Of a DNA stretch of 64,000 nucleotides, positions 1-12,100 are shown piece by piece (position 1 is the first letter of the stretch; each line of letters starts with the position of its first letter). This stretch comes from Ascarosepion bandense (taxonomy: Eukaryota > Mollusca > Cephalopoda > Sepiida > Sepiidae), in assembly GCA_037127315.1 (NCBI GenBank), contig JBBBDQ010001454.1:2601501-2665500 (forward strand). Direction: 5' to 3'. Made by a program: the position numbers and the translations under genes. Under the pieces are notes generated by a model. The model made no database searches, was not told where the DNA came from, and was given only the letters and a program-made list of their open reading frames with translations.

Positions 1-394
1 AAAATAACATTTCTAAAACAAAGCCTCTTTAAAAATGGCTAAATAAGTGGCCGAAAGTGTTTGGAACAATGAACAGTTTTTGTACTTCCTTGCTTCCATC
101 AAGCAAATAGATATAAGAATGCTGGAAAAACTAAAAGAAAACATTGATAAAATTTTCCTTTTCCGTCATATTTAACAAAGTATATTCATATGGATAGAAA
201 AATTAAAATACTATACAAAAATAGAAATTGGCAAAGATCTGGTGATACTAACAGGATTTTTTTATCACTGGGTGCAATCTCAACATCATAAGATGCAGAG
301 ATGACGAAATCTACAGGATCTCTTACATCGTATAAGAAATCCTAATAAAATAACTAATCATCAATTATATCTTTATATACAACAACTATATCAG

Positions 395-690
395 TCAGAT
401 AATTTCCATGCGGGATACACGCTTGGGTAATTATGTCTCTTTCGAGTTATGAGTAACTAGGCAGAAGGTTTTCCCGCTGTCATTTCTATCAGCGGTAAAC
501 TGGTTGCTAACTAAGGTTATAGAACCTAATCCATCCTTCTCCATAGCTGGAAAAAAAATTGAATAATACTTTTCCCAAGTGCATTTGCGCTTAACTAAAT
601 GCAATGAATTCAACTGGAATTCGAACTCGGCAATTCGATTTCTAATTCCGGGCCGATATTCATTACCCCACAACCCACTAGTAAATAGAT
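395..690 (-). repeat. SINE-A copy, tRNA-headed
   Basis: This is one of six copies in the window of a tRNA-derived SINE (others near 2.3, 16.8, 51.5, 58.8 and 62.9 kb). On the minus strand it starts with a tRNA-like head at about 590-690, where a GTTGTGGGG-type box A and a TTCGAATTCCAG-type box B are recognisable. A conserved body follows (cccaagtgcatttgcgc, then the aggttatagaacc and gcagaaggttttcc blocks) and ends at the cgggatacacgcttggg motif. Copies differ by roughly 20-30 percent by eye, so this is an old family. It may belong to a cephalopod SINE superfamily; no named family is claimed. Confidence 0.7.
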
Positions 691-1261
691 CAATATCTGT
701 AATAAACATTTGTTGTAACGCGATATTAAAGTTAATCATTGTTGACAGGTTAGATGCCTGTTCAGTACCATATTCTGTTGACCATGTAGTAGAGTACGCT
801 AAGCTTATTAGATATCTCTATGTGTGCGTTTATCTTTCAATTTATATGATCAGATCTAGAATATATAATTATATATAATTATGAATTAGTAACGTTTAAT
901 TAGTAATAAATACCGTTTATAATTAATAATTACGGCAATAAATGCCGTAAAAAGTCACATTTGAAGATTCAGAAATAAATACTGTAAACTGACATATTCC
1001 ATGTTAACAGAATGGGTCCATCCTCATGATAAATCGTGCGTCTATGATAACATTTAGTTTCGTTATAACAATGGATCATTGCGGTTTTTATAAAAATTTG
1101 GTTATATTAAAATCTTGTAACCGTATTGCAAAACAGTTTTCCTTTTTACGACTAATGAAAGTTAACAGATATCTTTGACCCTAGGTTTGATAAATGCCTC
1201 CATAGTCTAATTATTTTCAACACCTAGCAAGGGATTTTATATGTCTGTGTACATATAAAGG

Positions 1262-1670
1262 ACTTTTTAATTGTTTCATCCCAAGCAAGGCAATAAAATT
1301 CACCACCGGGAAGCAAAGAGTTACAGAGAATGGAAGAAACAAAGATGACAATAAAGGAATAAGATTCACTGAGAAGCTGGTAATGATATCGCATTTATAT
1401 TTTTGAAGATGGTAGGAAAGCAGAGTTGCAAGTGAAGAAACTGTTAACTTAGAACTAGTATATATATATATCAATTTCAACAGTGACATTATGGGATCAA
1501 TGGAGTCAGTCAACTGCAATGCTTAAAATCTGTGAATCGAGGTGCCAACAAGGAAAGGTAATCAGAACAAGTACTGCAAAAATATTTATAGAAAAGGCAC
1601 AGTAAAGCTACTTTACGTCGGTGGGAAAGTGACTAAAACCGAGATGCCAGGTCAGGGTTAAGATATTTAA
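1262..1670 (-). mobile_element. 3' end of jockey/CR1-like LINE, decayed
   Basis: Read on the minus strand, 1560-1670 encodes a degraded match to residues about 853-890 of the intact LINE at 40441-43332 (DLASRF, SLSHRRKVALLCLFYKYF against DLATRL, PLSHRRNVASLCLFYKYF). The copy ends at about 1262 with GGGATGAAACAATTAAAAAG, equivalent to the intact 3' end GGGGTGAAATGATTAAAA. In-frame stops and small deletions show that it is dead. Like the other copies it is 5'-truncated, as expected from target-primed reverse transcription. Confidence 0.75.
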
Positions 1671-1751
1671 TGGCTTGTTTGTTGTTTTGTTTTGTTTTCA
1701 AGAATTTCGAAATACATGACAGAAGCGCAATCTATCTATCTATCTATCTCA

Positions 1752-1752
<1 letters not shown>

Positions 1753-1795
<43 letters not shown>
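1753..1795. repeat. (AT)n microsatellite
   Basis: An uninterrupted TA run follows a short (CTAT)n run at 1731-1750. The AT-rich stretch continues to about 2200 with a second CA/TA run at 2166-2205. No coding or transposon signature is visible between 1800 and 2230. Confidence 0.9.
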
Positions 1796-1796
<1 letters not shown>

Positions 1797-2164
1797 TACC
1801 AAAAACTAATGGGTTATATATATATATACATTTGCTTAAATCTAATGGCTTAAATATATATATTTGTTTAAACTATTTAATGAATATTCATATTTGAGTA
1901 GATGCACTATCTATTTGTATACATGAGTATATATATAATTGGTTAATTTTTAATGGATAAATATATTTGAGTAGATGGACTGTTTTTTATTATTAAACAT
2001 TATATTTATGTATTTACATCTATCAGTCTGAATATTCCAGAAATCTTAGGCAGAGGACTTATATTTAACAATATGAGTATCCATTAAAAATAACGTTTAA
2101 AATTATAAATAAAAAAAATATATATATAATTAGATTTTGCATTAAAATTAACATAATTTTATTT

Positions 2165-2200
<36 letters not shown>

Positions 2201-2309
2201 GTGTGTGTGCGTGCGTTCAAAAAATTGTAATAAAAAAAATGTGCTCTCCACCTGAGTTCGAACCTGCATCCTATTTTTTAGCAAGATAGATATAATCAGT
2301 TCGTTACTT

Positions 2310-2540
2310 GCCTATACGTGATACACGCTTAGGCGATCATATCTCAAAAGAAACATGACTGACTGGGCAGAAGATTATCCAGCAATAGGTTGACATTACT
2401 TTCTTTGGTAGACTGGTTGCCAGCCAAGGCTAAAAAACCCAATCTGTCCTGTTATTTAACCCATAAATGGAGGGAAAAGAAAGATTAATACCTTTCCTAA
2501 GGGTATTTGGGCGTAAGTGATTGCAAGGAATTGATAGACT
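2310..2540 (-). repeat. SINE-A copy, head missing
   Basis: It has the same body as the copy at 395-690: the tacacgcttaggcgatcat end, gactgggcagaagatt, tggtagactggttgcc, and the cctttcctaagggtatttgg block at 2490-2510. The tRNA-like head expected beyond about 2530 is absent, so the copy is truncated at its 5' (higher-coordinate) side. Confidence 0.7.
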
Positions 2541-2644
2541 CATTGTTTAAAAGTAAAAACCCGGAGACTATTTTACCAAAACATAACCCTTCAGCAATAA
2601 AATGTCGGATTAAAAATAAATCCATTAAATATTTAGAAGAACAA

Positions 2645-2820
2645 GCGCATATTTTAGTTGAGAAGATCAGTTGATTACACTACCATGATTTCGACCTTTT
2701 CAGTTTTTTCAGGCGATTTGTATTGCTAGTCAATATTGTCAATACAAATCACCAGACGAAACCAAAAATGTCAAACCGTCTGTAGCATAATCGGCTGATC
2801 TTTCCAACGCAAAATATCTA
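2645..2820. mobile_element. Foldback / MITE-like element
   Basis: Outer arms of about 30 bp (2648-2677, reading atattttagttgagaagatc) pair imperfectly with about 2788-2818 (gatctttccaacgcaaaatat). A second nested pair, gcgatttgtattg and caatacaaatcac, lies near the centre (about 2723-2764). There is no room for a transposase, so this is best read as a non-autonomous hairpin-forming element of about 175 bp. Its family is unknown. Confidence 0.55.
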
Positions 2821-2920
2821 AAAGCTGTGAATTTTAAAGCTTCATTTTACATATATTGAGTACTTTTAAACAACTGTTTACTGGTCTAATTTATATCTAA
2901 TTTTAATCTTACCTATAACT

Positions 2921-2953
<33 letters not shown>

Positions 2954-2956
<3 letters not shown>

Positions 2957-3066
2957 TGATAATCCGTGATGCAGCGAAGCAGATCAATCTGCGGATGACT
3001 ATATATATATATATATATATATAGTCATCCGTAGATTGATCTGTTTCGCTGCATCACGGATTATCA

Positions 3067-3069
<3 letters not shown>
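2954..3069. repeat. Tail-to-tail SINE-B 3' halves forming a hairpin
   Basis: Two 48-bp arms (2954-3001 and 3022-3069) are reverse complements at 46 of 48 positions and are joined by 20 bp of (TA)n. Each arm resembles the 3' half of the SINE-B at 46343-46474, with a CTGATAA, GCGAAAC or GCGAAGC, and CGGATGAC order. (AT)n runs also flank the outside of both arms (about 2926-2955 and 3070-3108). Confidence 0.8.
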
Positions 3070-3114
<45 letters not shown>

Positions 3115-3350
3115 TCGAGTCCTACATTCGTTGAATAGCTATCGCAGCAAGAAAATTATCGTTTCTTTAGCAACAATCAAAAACAAAAACATATTTTCTT
3201 TTATTAGTAGTTTTTAAACCATCTGCAATAGTTCCGCCATATAATTATTAATTTAAATAAAAAAATTTGTTAAATTTTTAACAGATCTGAATATGTAAAA
3301 TATGATATATTGTCTCGTTTTTATTCTTTTCCTCCTGTTGTCTTGTTTTG

Positions 3351-3403
<53 letters not shown>

Positions 3404-3880
3404 CTTTTCCCTTTTCTTTTGTAATATAAGTTTTCCTTCATTTCACTATTTGAAGCCGGCAACAGTCATTAACTTTGGTTAAAAGAAATGTTTTTATATC
3501 TTATTTCTTCATTAACTTTCACCCTGTCTACCCCATTTGTCCTTTCCTTGCCTTCACCCACCACTTCTATTCCTGTGACACGGTTAAATTTTTATTTTTC
3601 ATTTTTTTAATACACACGTACTCTAAAAGTCTTCTTCTAATATCGAGTCATGAATCTCTACCTCTGCTCCTTTGTTTTTTATGTCTAGATGACAAATTAA
3701 AAAAACCTTTTTTTATTTCTTAACACCCACACATTTTTTAACTTCCTGCGTATGGATATATTTTGGGGCTTCTTATAATATATGAATTTTTGTAATATGT
3801 TTGACTTAATAAGTTTGTTGTTTTTGATCGTTGCTAAAGAAGCGAAAATTTACAACAAATGTAGAATTCGGAACTTTTTG
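3115..3880. mobile_element. Foldback element with pyrimidine-rich core
   Basis: The left arm at 3121-3190 (cctacattcgttg, ttagcaacaatcaaaaac) is an imperfect inverted copy of about 3812-3868. Between the arms lie a pure (TA)n run (3357-3402) and a pyrimidine-rich stretch with the tcctgcgtatgg motif near 3748. The same architecture recurs at 14685-15005 and 46988-47813, and the flank tttggctctgtaaatagac (about 3896) is also shared with 15036. The short frames here are artefacts of AT repeats. Confidence 0.5.
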
Positions 3881-4708
3881 ATATAATATACATGTTTGGC
3901 TCTGTAAATAGACAATACTATTTACATCGAGGCATCTAACCGCATCATTTTAATGTTAATAAAATTAATATTAATAGGATTCAGTTTTTGAGATTTTACC
4001 TATATGCTCATCCTTTTTCTTTTAATATATATATATATATATATACAAATCAATGTATTTCCAAAGGTTTATAGAATAATACTAACATAACTAAATCTAC
4101 CAAAGCTAACAATGAAAACGCCAAAGAAAGTGAATAAGAAAAAAAAACAAAAAAACAAGAAAACAAACAGAAAAAAGGAAATATGTTAAAAGAAATAATA
4201 CATACACCTACCTATGCACAACGGTTTAGTATTCAATGTGAGAATGTATATATAATAGTGTGTCATACTGAATCCAAATAAAGTGCAGTAATACTGATTT
4301 TCAAGGTAAATAACTGCAATTATTACAAACAATATGATGGCTGTGAGAGTGATTCATTTTAGCTCTATAACCTACATTCATGCACAAATATTTGCCATAA
4401 AATTGTCATACGTAGGTTTCAAAATTCACTTATTATTTGCCTTTTCTTCCTAAAAACCATTTCTGATGACTATATAATGAAACTTTCTTCCATTTAAATA
4501 TTGAATAAGAAAGGTAATTTCTTGATAGCCTCAACCATTTTTCTTTACCGTGCCATGAATCGGTGTACTGGTTCTCTTAATTAACCAGGGTATATATTTA
4601 TCTTTTGGTAGATGCATGTTTCATAGGCTTTCTTATTTCTTGAAAAGAAATTTCTGGATTGATATTTGAAAATTCCACGAAATTGTTTTGTCATTTAACT
4701 ATTTATTC

Positions 4709-5340
4709 AGTGGGTGAATATTATATAGTCCCCATTTAATATTGTTGATTTCGTATATACACTTCCTTTGTTTTTGAGTTTGTCGATTGTATAGTATTTT
4801 ATGCTTAGTTGCGCAATCTCTGTGAGAAAATAAGTACCATGATGTCATTTATTCTACCAGAAATTTGAAAACGGCATGCTGATCATTCGCGTCAGAATCT
4901 TCAATATGAATATTTGAAAATACTTGGATGTCAACCTGAGGACAGTGTAGAGGATTTGGAAAGAGTCTAATGATGGTTGCGGAAGTAATTAAGCAAGAAA
5001 AATCACTCCGATTGTTCTGATAAGAAAATAACTCCTGAATTTGTTGATGACGGCCTCAAGCTCAACACACAGGCTTACATCTAAGTGCCTTGAGGAGGTA
5101 GAGCTGTCCTGGATAAAGAGACGGGCTGCTGGAACACCATATGTCTAGCAAAAACTCTCCACCATGCCACACAAGCAAGAGAACTGAGTTAAGGCTTTCA
5201 GACAATTTATGTGGCCGCATCACCCCTTACATTTAGCCAGCTAACTCATCAGAACTGTAACCCCTTTATTTTATATAGGACGCAGTTGAGTGACAGATAA
5301 CAGAACTCCCCGTAACACCAAAGATGAACTGTATGTAGAA
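4709..5340 (+). mobile_element. mariner relic (copy a)
   Basis: The element appears to start at the cagtgggtgaatatta end that is shared with copy b at 23997. A degraded transposase follows: LVEIWRRRA-like codons at about 4850-4890, then a jump to the catalytic C-terminal part at 5040-5300 (LKLNTQAYI, CLEEVELSWIKR, PYV.QKLST.PHKQEN, then ITPYI.PANSSEL). These match the mariner pattern of a DSAPCHTS-type block followed by PNSPD.NPLDYYVW. Much of the N-terminal half is deleted and stops interrupt every frame, so it is not active. Confidence 0.7.
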
Positions 5341-5346
5341 AATTAA

Positions 5347-5348
<2 letters not shown>

Positions 5349-5397
<49 letters not shown>

Positions 5398-5475
5398 GGT
5401 GTCCTCACTAAACATCGTAGTCATCACCACCAATTTCTTTTGCTGCCATTCAGAGTATTGATTTTTCAGGGCTAG

Positions 5476-5529
<54 letters not shown>

Positions 5530-5530
5530 T
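5349..5530. repeat. (AT)n and (AT)n(GT)n microsatellites
   Basis: There is a pure AT run at 5349-5395 and a compound (TA)n(TG)n run at 5478-5528, separated by about 80 bp of ordinary sequence. Confidence 0.9.
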
Positions 5531-6600
5531 TCGAACGTGAAATGGGTGAATCTTTGCTTTTTTATTTTCTTATAGTTGTGAAAAATATTTTCGAGCGAAA
5601 CACTTGAACGAAATTATGTCAGAAATCATTGGCCGAAGGTATAAATTTTAACCGTTTTTCCAAACAGACATAAATGTAATAAACGTAATAATATTTGTTT
5701 CAAACAACACATAGATAAGAAAAATATCTCTTTGCTAGTTAGCTACAATGGTTAACGTGGAAGTAAGTAGACGAGGGATTAATGATCTGATCAAGCAACA
5801 ATAATATGAAAGAGATTGTTACCCTCGTTATAATTCGTGAGTTGATTGTGATAATATAGACTGCTGTTTAATGCGTAAAGAGATTTGTATCATTCAAGCA
5901 AATAGTAGTTATCTTATTTTTAAAAATTAGAACAAAAACAGAAAGGAATAATAGTCTCGTTTTGATGTTAACTATATAACGATATTTTCAAGCAATAACG
6001 ATTTGCAAGCAGTTAGAATGGGTAATTGTTTGCAATCGAATCTTATAAAAAGACGTTCATTTACTGGATTTGTAGCATTTCTTTATATATAACACTTGAC
6101 TTGCTTTTATTTCTAATAGCAACCAAAGTAAGTTTGAAAAGACAATCTTAAAGAAAGTGTCTTTCTTTGGTTGCCGCTATATCTTTCCATTTTGTACTCT
6201 CTATATTTAGATAAATGTTACTCTCAATTATTATGCTTTTAAATTTATTATATGGCCGTTTCCTAAAATATGCAATGGAATTTCCAAATAGTTAATTTTC
6301 TTTTTTTTTCCGCAATACTCGTCCGTTTTATTTCTCGTCGTGCAACATTCCTGAAAGTGTATCGGTTTCCATGACCTTACCATTCAAATTGTGAAGTCAG
6401 CTAAGGATTACAACATGGCGTTCTTTTGTTTTTCTTTTTCTGCTTATACATTACCTTTTCCGCCATTATTAATCCGACCCCTTTGAGTAACTGTGTCTCT
6501 TCTCACCACATCAGACCGCCTTCTCCTTCTGTTCGTCTTTTGGCGTTCGCTTCCTTCCCCATGTCCGCTTTGCCGTGATTGACGCTTTTGCATTTTCGAC
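5531..6600. other. Unassigned AT-rich sequence
   Basis: I see no coding, RNA or transposon signature. A purine/pyrimidine-skewed stretch around 6400-6590 carries short overlapping frames on both strands, but they have no family resemblance. Confidence 0.5.
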
Positions 6601-6619
6601 TGGTCCTGCATCCCACGTA

Positions 6620-6702
6620 CATGTTTCCATAGATACATGTCTCCATAGATACAAATCTTCATTGTTGCATGTCTCTATAGATACATGTGTCCATAGATAC
6701 AA
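6620..6702. repeat. 16-bp minisatellite, about five units
   Basis: Units of 16-17 bp have the consensus tgtctccatagataca and are repeated head to tail. The third unit is diverged (aatcttcattgttgca). The short open frames that cross it exist only because of the repeat. Confidence 0.8.
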
Positions 6703-6944
6703 GGCTTCCAACGCATGCTTGGAACCACGCCGTTACTATTACGAGTTGCGATTTTAGATTTTATTTAAAAAGTATTTTGAAAAATATTTTGAAAAAATAA
6801 GAGAGGCACAATTGATGAAATATACCAAAAACATTTCGATGTCAAAAGAAACAGTGTCATAATATGAGGTGCGTATAGATGGTATCCTCATGTACACGCT
6901 GATTTAATGCGAATATACATGAACAAACGGAAATAGGACACAAA

Positions 6945-6947
<3 letters not shown>

Positions 6948-7006
<59 letters not shown>
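6948..7006. repeat. (GT)n microsatellite
   Basis: A pure GT run of about 59 bp. Nothing else is recognisable in its immediate flanks. Confidence 0.95.
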
Positions 7007-7009
<3 letters not shown>

Positions 7010-7189
7010 ACTTCAAATAGAAGATATCTGTAAAAAGACAATATGAATAACGATAAAAGAACAACCTATCCTAGCAGAAGTGCCTTGTCCTTTGAGGAAT
7101 TTTAGCAAGGCAAATGTATAACTAACATTTGCATTTACCTTCAAAGTCCATCAGAGGAGAAAACACCTCGGCAAAGATATTTTTTTCTT

Positions 7190-7219
7190 TTACATTTCCT
7201 TATAAGGAAACGTTTAATA

Positions 7220-7277
<58 letters not shown>
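7190..7277. repeat. R2-type end motif next to (AT)n
   Basis: The palindromic motif tttccttataaggaaacg (7197-7214) also marks the start of the longer R2 repeats at about 25875 and 53600. Here it runs straight into (AT)n at 7217-7277. Confidence 0.6.
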
Positions 7278-7279
<2 letters not shown>

Positions 7280-7299
7280 TGTCTCGAAATTGACGAATG

Positions 7300-8770
7300 G
7301 TGAACCATGTGTAATGTAAGACATCTTATTATTGTAGATGTACATACAACAAATATATTCTCCCAAAGAACATTTCAATTTCAATTTACATATAATGTTG
7401 GTTTTACGTAATACATCAGTAGGTAGGCAGGATTTATTACGGATAATTACATTTATTGGGAGGATGTATCTCTGACAAAAAAAACAAATATATTCAGCAA
7501 TAATATTCTAAAATGTTTATAAAAAATTAATTTTTTTTCATATTTTAATATGTGCATAACTATGACGATACAACATAAGATCACATTCCATAGTGGTTAA
7601 TTTTTACGGTTTAATGAGCGCTAAACATAACTCTCAACCGTTACATTTGAAGCAAAAAATACAATTTCAGTAATTTTTAGTAACATATTTTGGCGGTTAT
7701 TTTTTGTTACTACAATTTACACCGCTGAAGATGATCTCGGAAGGAGGTTGAAAGTACTTGGAAACATTGGGAAATGTAAAATAAAATCAGCTGCAAAATT
7801 TACAGTGCATTTCTTAAATCTTTCAATTATAATACACCAAAGAATATCTGTGAATACGAACGCATTTTATTAAAAATAAGCAAACATAATGTTTGCAATT
7901 TCTTCAATATGACATGCCTAAAAGAGAATTTGCTGCCTAAATACACAAAAAAACTAAATTGAAAAAAATTAAAATTCAACTTGCTGTTAAAAACTATTGT
8001 GTACTCATTTGAGAAATGTATGTTTCTAGTATGTATTTTACCAAGCCAAATAAAAAGTGTCATGTTTTCACATTAAGCAACAATGTTCTCCACGCGACCC
8101 AAATGTTCAACCTAATTCCCACATTGATTGATTAATACTGACATACCCATAATCATATTGTTTAACTTCCTCTAACCACTCCTCCTTAATTTTCTGAATA
8201 CCATGAATTCATCTTATATTTTCTCAAATAAATCATTTTCACCATTTATGAAATAAAATATCACTCGAAGAAGAACAATATGTTCTGAAATACGAAAATT
8301 TTTGTGTAGTGATACAATGCTTTTATAAAACATTTTAATAACAAAGTTACCTTATTAAGCTCTAGTCTGTACTAAGCACTTTTTATAAATGTAAATGCAT
8401 GAACAGTGGGTTTTTTAATATATCTGTTCTTTCCCTTCCTTGTAATATTTAGCTCCTACCTTGATAGAGCACTATCTACATTTATTTTTATTTCTCTAGA
8501 AAAACAAATTTTGAAATCACTCTCAAAAACATTCCCAACCGAAACAACGGGACAATTTATTAAACTTGTACATAAAACGCAAGATTAAATTAAAAGGTTG
8601 AGATGAAAAGCTTATTTCTTCCTTCATAATTATAAATTTTCTAAAGAACATGAATTTTATAGATTCAGAAGCATAAAAACTGCACTAGTAATTGAAAGAT
8701 TATCTGGAATTGAAAATGGTTCAAATGGTTTTAAATATGTTTCACCTCTTTTAACAAAAGAAAGGTTAAT
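7300..8770. other. Unassigned AT-rich sequence
   Basis: No recognisable gene, RNA or transposon domain. The ends of the PLE-like relic that follows may begin near 8600, but I cannot align anything upstream of about 8780. Confidence 0.4.
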
Positions 8771-8779
8771 TTATAAAGA

Positions 8780-10500
8780 TACCTTGACCATGTTTCAAAT
8801 ATAAAACAGCAGACAAAGTTTTTGTTAAGTCTGACAAAACATCTGATTTCTATAGATTTGCAAGTAAGGATTATACAACTTTAATTAAAAACATCAACTA
8901 AAAATTATAAAAAAGCGAATTTAATTTAGTTGATAAAATAAATACTACAAGCAAAACTATTATTGAAAAACTCAAAATTAGTGACATAGTAAATTTTGTA
9001 CTAAAGAAACTTACATAATTTTAAAAGTCAACAAACTTAATTTTGTTACCAATCTACTAACCAGAATCTTCAAACACCGCCCCAGGACAATTTGGTAATA
9101 TCAGTAAAATTATTCTAAAACGGATTAATGACCAAATCAAACAGAACCTTGGATTACTACAATGGACCAATACAACTGATGTCATCAATTGGTTTGCAAT
9201 ATAAAAGATAAAAACGACTATTTTTTAATTCAATTCGACATAGTAAATTATTACCCATCAATTTCCAAGGATCTTTTTATTTGGCATTGGAATTCGCCAC
9301 ACATTATTCGGACTTAACTAAGGATGAATATGATATTATAATGACTACTAAGACATCCCTCTTTATCCAAAACCAAGAACAATGGATAAAGAATAATTCT
9401 GGTGTCCAATTTGACATTCCAATGGATGCGTTAGACTCTGTGCTTCTTCCGACCTTTTTGCTTTATTTGCTTTATATAACTTCACCGCACACTATGACAT
9501 TAACACATATGTCATAGGATTATATAGAGATGACAGCAGTAAAAATTCCACACATTTTAAACCGATAAAATTAGAAAACTAATCCATAGAGAATTCAAAA
9601 GTCTAAACCTGGAAGTAATAATCAGCATTAATTTAAAATTAGTAAACTTTCTTGATTTAACACTGGACTTAGTATACTTACCAACCATACATAAAACTTA
9701 ACGAATATCCCTTATACATCCACCCGAAGACTAACCACCCACTAAGTATAATCAAAGAATACAGAATTAGTAAAAAATTTCTAGTAAAGACATATTTTAT
9801 AAACTCAGAGATTTGTATACTAATGCCCAAAAGAATAATCGCTATACAAACCACGATATCAAATACATAAAAAATATGACTATAACAAAAAAATAGAAAA
9901 AGTAAAGTCATTTGGAATACATCGCCATTTAACTAAATGGTTGGAACAAAGTTAAGGCTGAAGTTCGTCAATTTAATTAAGAAGTATTTCCCTAATAGTA
10001 AACCTCTAAGTTTTTTAAAATAAAAATACCATTAAATTAAGTTATAGTTGTAAAAATAATCAAAAGAAAATCATTAAAATTCATAACAATAAAATCTTAA
10101 ATAAGCACGTAAGCCAAAGTAACAATAATAATTCAATTAATGAAAATAATAATAATACAAATTTATGTAATTGTCAAAATCCTAACAATTGCCCACTGGA
10201 AAATAGGTGTCTAACAAATTCTAATTTAACCAATGTACTATATCATCAAATGAAAACCCAACTATTAAAAAGCTTTTAACTGGATCTACTAAGAACACTT
10301 TTAAACAAAGGTGGTATTTGCATTTAAGTTCCCTAAAAAATAACGCGTACCGTAACCAAACATCCCTTTCTGCGTATTTTGCCAGTTAAATGATACAAAT
10401 AAAACGCCCATGGTAAAATAGAATATTCTAGAAAAAAAAACAAGAATCTGTCAATCATTCTATGACATCTGCCCTCTGTGCCTGAATTAAAAGCTGCAGA
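8780..10500 (+). pseudogene. Decayed Penelope-like reverse transcriptase with GIY-YIG region
   Basis: Translating the plus strand in shifting frames gives, in family order: ADKVFVKSDKTSDFYRF near 8810; a PGQFGNISKIILKRI block near 9085; NTTDVINWF near 9172; FDIVNYYPSISKDLF near 9235; SDLTKDEYDIIMTTKTSLF followed by NQEQWIKNNSG (9310-9400); VIGLYRDDSS (9510-9535), the YRDD catalytic motif; and LNEYPLYIHPKTNHPLSII near 9700. A C-rich CNCQNPNNCPLENRCLT motif (about 10160-10215) and a GIY-YIG-like tail complete it. The order RT then Cys motif then GIY-YIG is the Penelope-like arrangement. At least ten stops and frameshifts make it a pseudogene. The clade within PLEs is unresolved. Confidence 0.75.
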
Positions 10501-10559
10501 TTATAAGGTTCTCTAAAAATAGGCTACTACTAAACCATATAAATGAATAGGCAGTATTA

Positions 10560-11086
10560 TGTAAACAACGCTTGTAGTTCTCTTTAAAATTTAATTAATT
10601 ATAATGTCTGTTAAAGAATTTATGCTCTAATATTACTTTCAAATTATTTTATGAAAATTCATTACCCACACGCAACTAATTTGGTTTTCATAACTCCAAT
10701 ATACTTTATTATACCATAATTACTTAATTCTAATTTTCAACTAAATAATGTGGCCGATAAAATTATTTACGAAATTGGGTTGGTCAAGAATTTACATTGA
10801 TTCGCTGTAGTTTAGACCTTGCAGGTGAATTGTTATTTTTGACGATGAATTTAACAGTTTTCAATGTTGTGCAATAAATTTATTTTATTTTATTTTTTTT
10901 GTTGAAGTCAATGGAAATTGCATATTTTCGGATGATATTTCGAAGTGAAGATTCGTCTATTTTATAACTACTATGCATTTACCTTTTGTACAAATTATTT
11001 ATGTTGTTTTTATCCGTTTTTTGATTGATGTTATTGGTCAATTTTGAAAGAAAAAGTCTAATATGGTATTCAAACAAATAGTTTGG

Positions 11087-11161
<75 letters not shown>

Positions 11162-11650
11162 TAAAGCAAAACAGAAGACTAATCTTAGCCGATACCTTTC
11201 GTCGTATGATTAACACAAATGCAAATATTTTAATTTGCGACAGACGCTTTTTTCCATCAGCGGACGAAACGCAACGGTTAAGATAAGCTAGAGTCCTCTT
11301 TCCTCATCATGTGCCCTCAAAATTTTAAATATCCATTTCTGATGTTAATAATAAGTGTAATTTCTGTTTCTATTTACTTTAAAACTTCATTCTTGTTCAC
11401 ATGATTAGCCGAACTTATTCACTATTGCTCAAGTTTCTTTTTCATTCAATTACCTAAATTTTCTTTTTCATTCATTGCCATATAAGAGGATTGATATTGT
11501 ACAACATTTCAGTCTTCTTTTATTTGTTTCTAACGAAATTATTGAGTTTCTTAATGCATCACTTAGCTGCTTAAAGGTATCTTTAGCCATGCTAGTGCGC
11601 CTTCGGATTTCGGTGTGGCATTTTCTGCCCTTTTAAAGGACTTCATAAAT
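10560..11650. other. Unassigned sequence with a long (AT)n
   Basis: It contains a pure AT run of about 69 bp at 11090-11158. The stretch gtcgtatgattaacacaaat to ggacgaaacg (about 11200-11270) resembles the end motifs of other retroelements here but is too degraded to place. About 11590-11640 shares a gcgccttcggatttcgg block with about 55208-55245. Confidence 0.4.
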
Positions 11651-11879
11651 ATTTGAATTCGTTGCCGCCAATTTATAATTTGCATATTTCGTTTTCTTTT
11701 TGCTGGCAAACATGCATTCTGTGCCTGTGGACAACGATGTTCAATAATTTAAGTTCAACGTCAGCTAGCATCTTGTATTATCCATTCTACTCTATAACAC
11801 ATTTTCAATACTTTCATTCAAGCACGTCATTGCATTTTATTAGTTTTATCGCCTTTTTTGGTGTGAAATTATATATACA

Positions 11880-11957
11880 TCGAGTTTCAATCCCAGCCAG
11901 AAGCAAATAGATGTCTATTCACACTGATGAGCTGTGAAACAGGCTTGTATATGAATG

Positions 11958-11996
<39 letters not shown>
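11880..11996 (+). repeat. SINE-B 3' part with (AT)n tail
   Basis: The tRNA-like box B is visible as GAGTTTCAATCCC at 11882-11894; the box A half is lost. The body (agccagaagcaaatagatgtc) leads into a hammerhead-like segment and then directly into a (TA)n tail from about 11960. The order matches the fuller copy at 46343-46518. Confidence 0.7.
11913..11958 (+). ncRNA. Hammerhead-like motif in SINE-B
   Basis: The core CTGATGA is at 11924-11930, and GAAAC at 11936-11940 is followed by a two-pair stem III (CA/UG, with an intervening loop). The cleavage triplet is GTA at 11947-11949. Stem I forms between 11913-11923 and 11950-11958, with six of the first seven adjacent positions pairable, including an AUUC/GAAU block. 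Stem II is shortened to GCTGT and cannot form properly, so this copy is probably not self-cleaving. The strand order fits a type I hammerhead with a minimal stem III. Confidence 0.6.
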
Positions 11997-12001
<5 letters not shown>

Positions 12002-12029
12002 ATTATATTTTAGAACATGTACAAATTTT

Positions 12030-12100
12030 ATATATATCCACTACAAATCGTATATTTCTTTCGACATTGAAACTACAATGTCTCATCAGGTGCTGTGGAC
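12030..12100 (-). ncRNA. Hammerhead ribozyme motif at PLE end (copy 1)
   Basis: On the minus strand the core CTGATGA lies at 12089-12083. It is followed by a perfect 7-bp stem II with a 6-nt loop (GACATTG, loop, CAATGTC; 12082-12063), then GAAA at 12062-12059. A weak stem III of AAAT/ATTT leads to a GTA cleavage triplet, and stem I pairs CAC with GTG. Closing pair 15.2-16.2 is G-G rather than C-G. Hammerheads at Penelope-like termini are established, and the adjacent minus-strand PLE relic supports that assignment. Activity is not tested. Confidence 0.7.
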
